The notes under the pieces: model-generated
The model's database searches: none
What the model saw: only the letters and a program-made list of their open reading frames with translations
Told to the model about the DNA's origin: nothing
Translations under genes and position numbers: made by a program
DNA from: Bacteroidales bacterium
GTDB taxonomy: Bacteria > Bacteroidota > Bacteroidia > Bacteroidales > VadinHA17
DNA length: 7,562 bases
Assembly (NCBI GenBank): GCA_022615595.1
Contig: JAKEGI010000103.1
Location: 1 to 7,562 of the forward strand
Direction: 5' to 3'
Shown: one piece after another, positions 7,404-7,562 of the stretch
Numbering within the stretch: position 1 is the stretch's first letter
Layout: each line of letters starts with the position of its first letter

Positions 7404-7424
7404 CCCCTCCTCACTCAGGAGGGG
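7404..7424. repeat. Perfect 8-bp inverted repeat, CCCCTCCT and AGGAGGGG
   Basis: The arms at 7404-7411 and 7417-7424 enclose the loop CACTC. It follows the 10-bp palindrome after one base, so the two form a back-to-back hairpin pair. The arms are GC-rich and would be stable in RNA. On the plus strand the next bases are AAATTATTG, and on the minus strand the palindrome follows, so neither side has a terminator T-run. The arm AGGAGGGG also resembles the AAGGAG units of the heptad array beyond, which may be coincidence or shared origin. Confidence 0.9.
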
Positions 7425-7452
7425 AAATTATTGTCCAATTCAATTTCTCTTG

Positions 7453-7562
7453 CCCCTTACTCCTTACTCCTTGCTCCTTGCTCCTTGCTCCTTGTTCCCT
7501 GTTCCTTGTTCCTTGTTCCTTGTTCCTTGTTCCTTGTTCCCTGTTCCTTGCTCCTTGCTCCT
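7453..7562. repeat. Heptanucleotide tandem repeat, (C/T)TCCTTG, running off the right edge
   Basis: From 7453 the sequence has exact 7-base periodicity: CCCCTTA, CTCCTTA, CTCCTTG four times, TTCCCTG, TTCCTTG five times, TTCCCTG, TTCCTTG, CTCCTTG, then a partial CTCCT at the edge. That is 15 full units with no indel. Variation is confined to unit positions 1, 2, 5 and 7, so units drift by substitution. The minus strand reads CAAGGAG/CAAGGAA. Apart from the two TTA-containing units at the left end the array has no stop codon in any frame, because 7 is not a multiple of 3 and three units read as one 7-residue peptide. It is therefore prone to false gene calls. I see no coding evidence, and the true length is unknown. 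Confidence 0.95.

Larger units (their letters stand above)
7327..7562. other. Non-coding region upstream of aroQ
   Basis: These 236 bp carry no supported gene. From the aroQ start outward they contain about 37 bp of plain sequence, a 61-bp palindrome cluster (7364-7424), about 28 bp of AT-richer spacer (7425-7452), then the 7-bp tandem array. On the minus strand no clear pair of Bacteroidota promoter elements (TTTG near -33, TAnnTTTG near -7) is present. The nearest partial match is TAATTTCC, within the spacer and hairpin border around 7422-7429. The aroQ leader just before the ATG is purine-rich with AAAGAG but no canonical ribosome binding site. Confidence 0.7.

Noticed and set aside
7381..7424. 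Palindromes as an intrinsic terminator for a gene beyond the right edge
   Set aside because: Neither strand has a T-run after the hairpins, and no gene end is visible next to them.
7453..7562. Heptad array as a CRISPR array or a coding repeat
   Set aside because: Units are 7 bp with no spacers, so it is not CRISPR. It is open in most frames only because of its composition, and no start codon or flanking reading frame supports coding.

Overview
The window looks like chromosomal DNA from a member of the Bacteroidota, probably class Bacteroidia. Four things point there: a secreted multidomain protein ending in a gliding-motility/type IX secretion (CHU_C-type) C-terminal domain, a DUF6702-like small exported protein, a pyruvate kinase with the R-I-N-S-A-H variant of the N-terminal motif that I associate with this phylum, and weak Shine-Dalgarno sequences. 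No rRNA, tRNA, CRISPR array, transposase or phage gene is visible.

Left part (1-1096, + strand): the 3' part of a hybrid sensor histidine kinase. The window opens inside its H-box, so the sensor region is missing. HATPase and receiver domains follow. Its stop lies 11 bp from the stop of the next gene, which is convergent.

Centre and right (7326 down to 1108, - strand): five genes in one direction with gaps of 8, 28, 12 and 6 bp, which strongly suggests one operon. In transcription order these are aroQ (type II 3-dehydroquinate dehydratase), pyk (pyruvate kinase), a small exported DUF6702-like protein, an 870-residue exported PKD/cadherin-like/FN3 protein with a T9SS type B-like C-terminal domain, and a 400-residue exported TPR protein. 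The first two are central metabolism: PEP is the substrate of pyruvate kinase and also a precursor of the shikimate pathway. The last three are envelope or surface proteins. The last two are the tightest pair, and a functional link between them is plausible but not shown.

Right edge (7327-7562): non-coding DNA upstream of aroQ. It holds a cluster of three palindromes (7364-7424) and then a 7-bp tandem repeat of the CTCCTTG/TTCCTTG type that runs off the window. These are the most unusual structures here. No convincing Bacteroidota promoter (TTTG / TAnnTTTG) was found in this stretch, so the operon promoter may lie in poorly matching sequence or beyond the edge.

I see no clear evidence of a wholly new defence or mobile system. 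The most useful leads are the mixed metabolic/surface operon and the palindrome-plus-heptad region.
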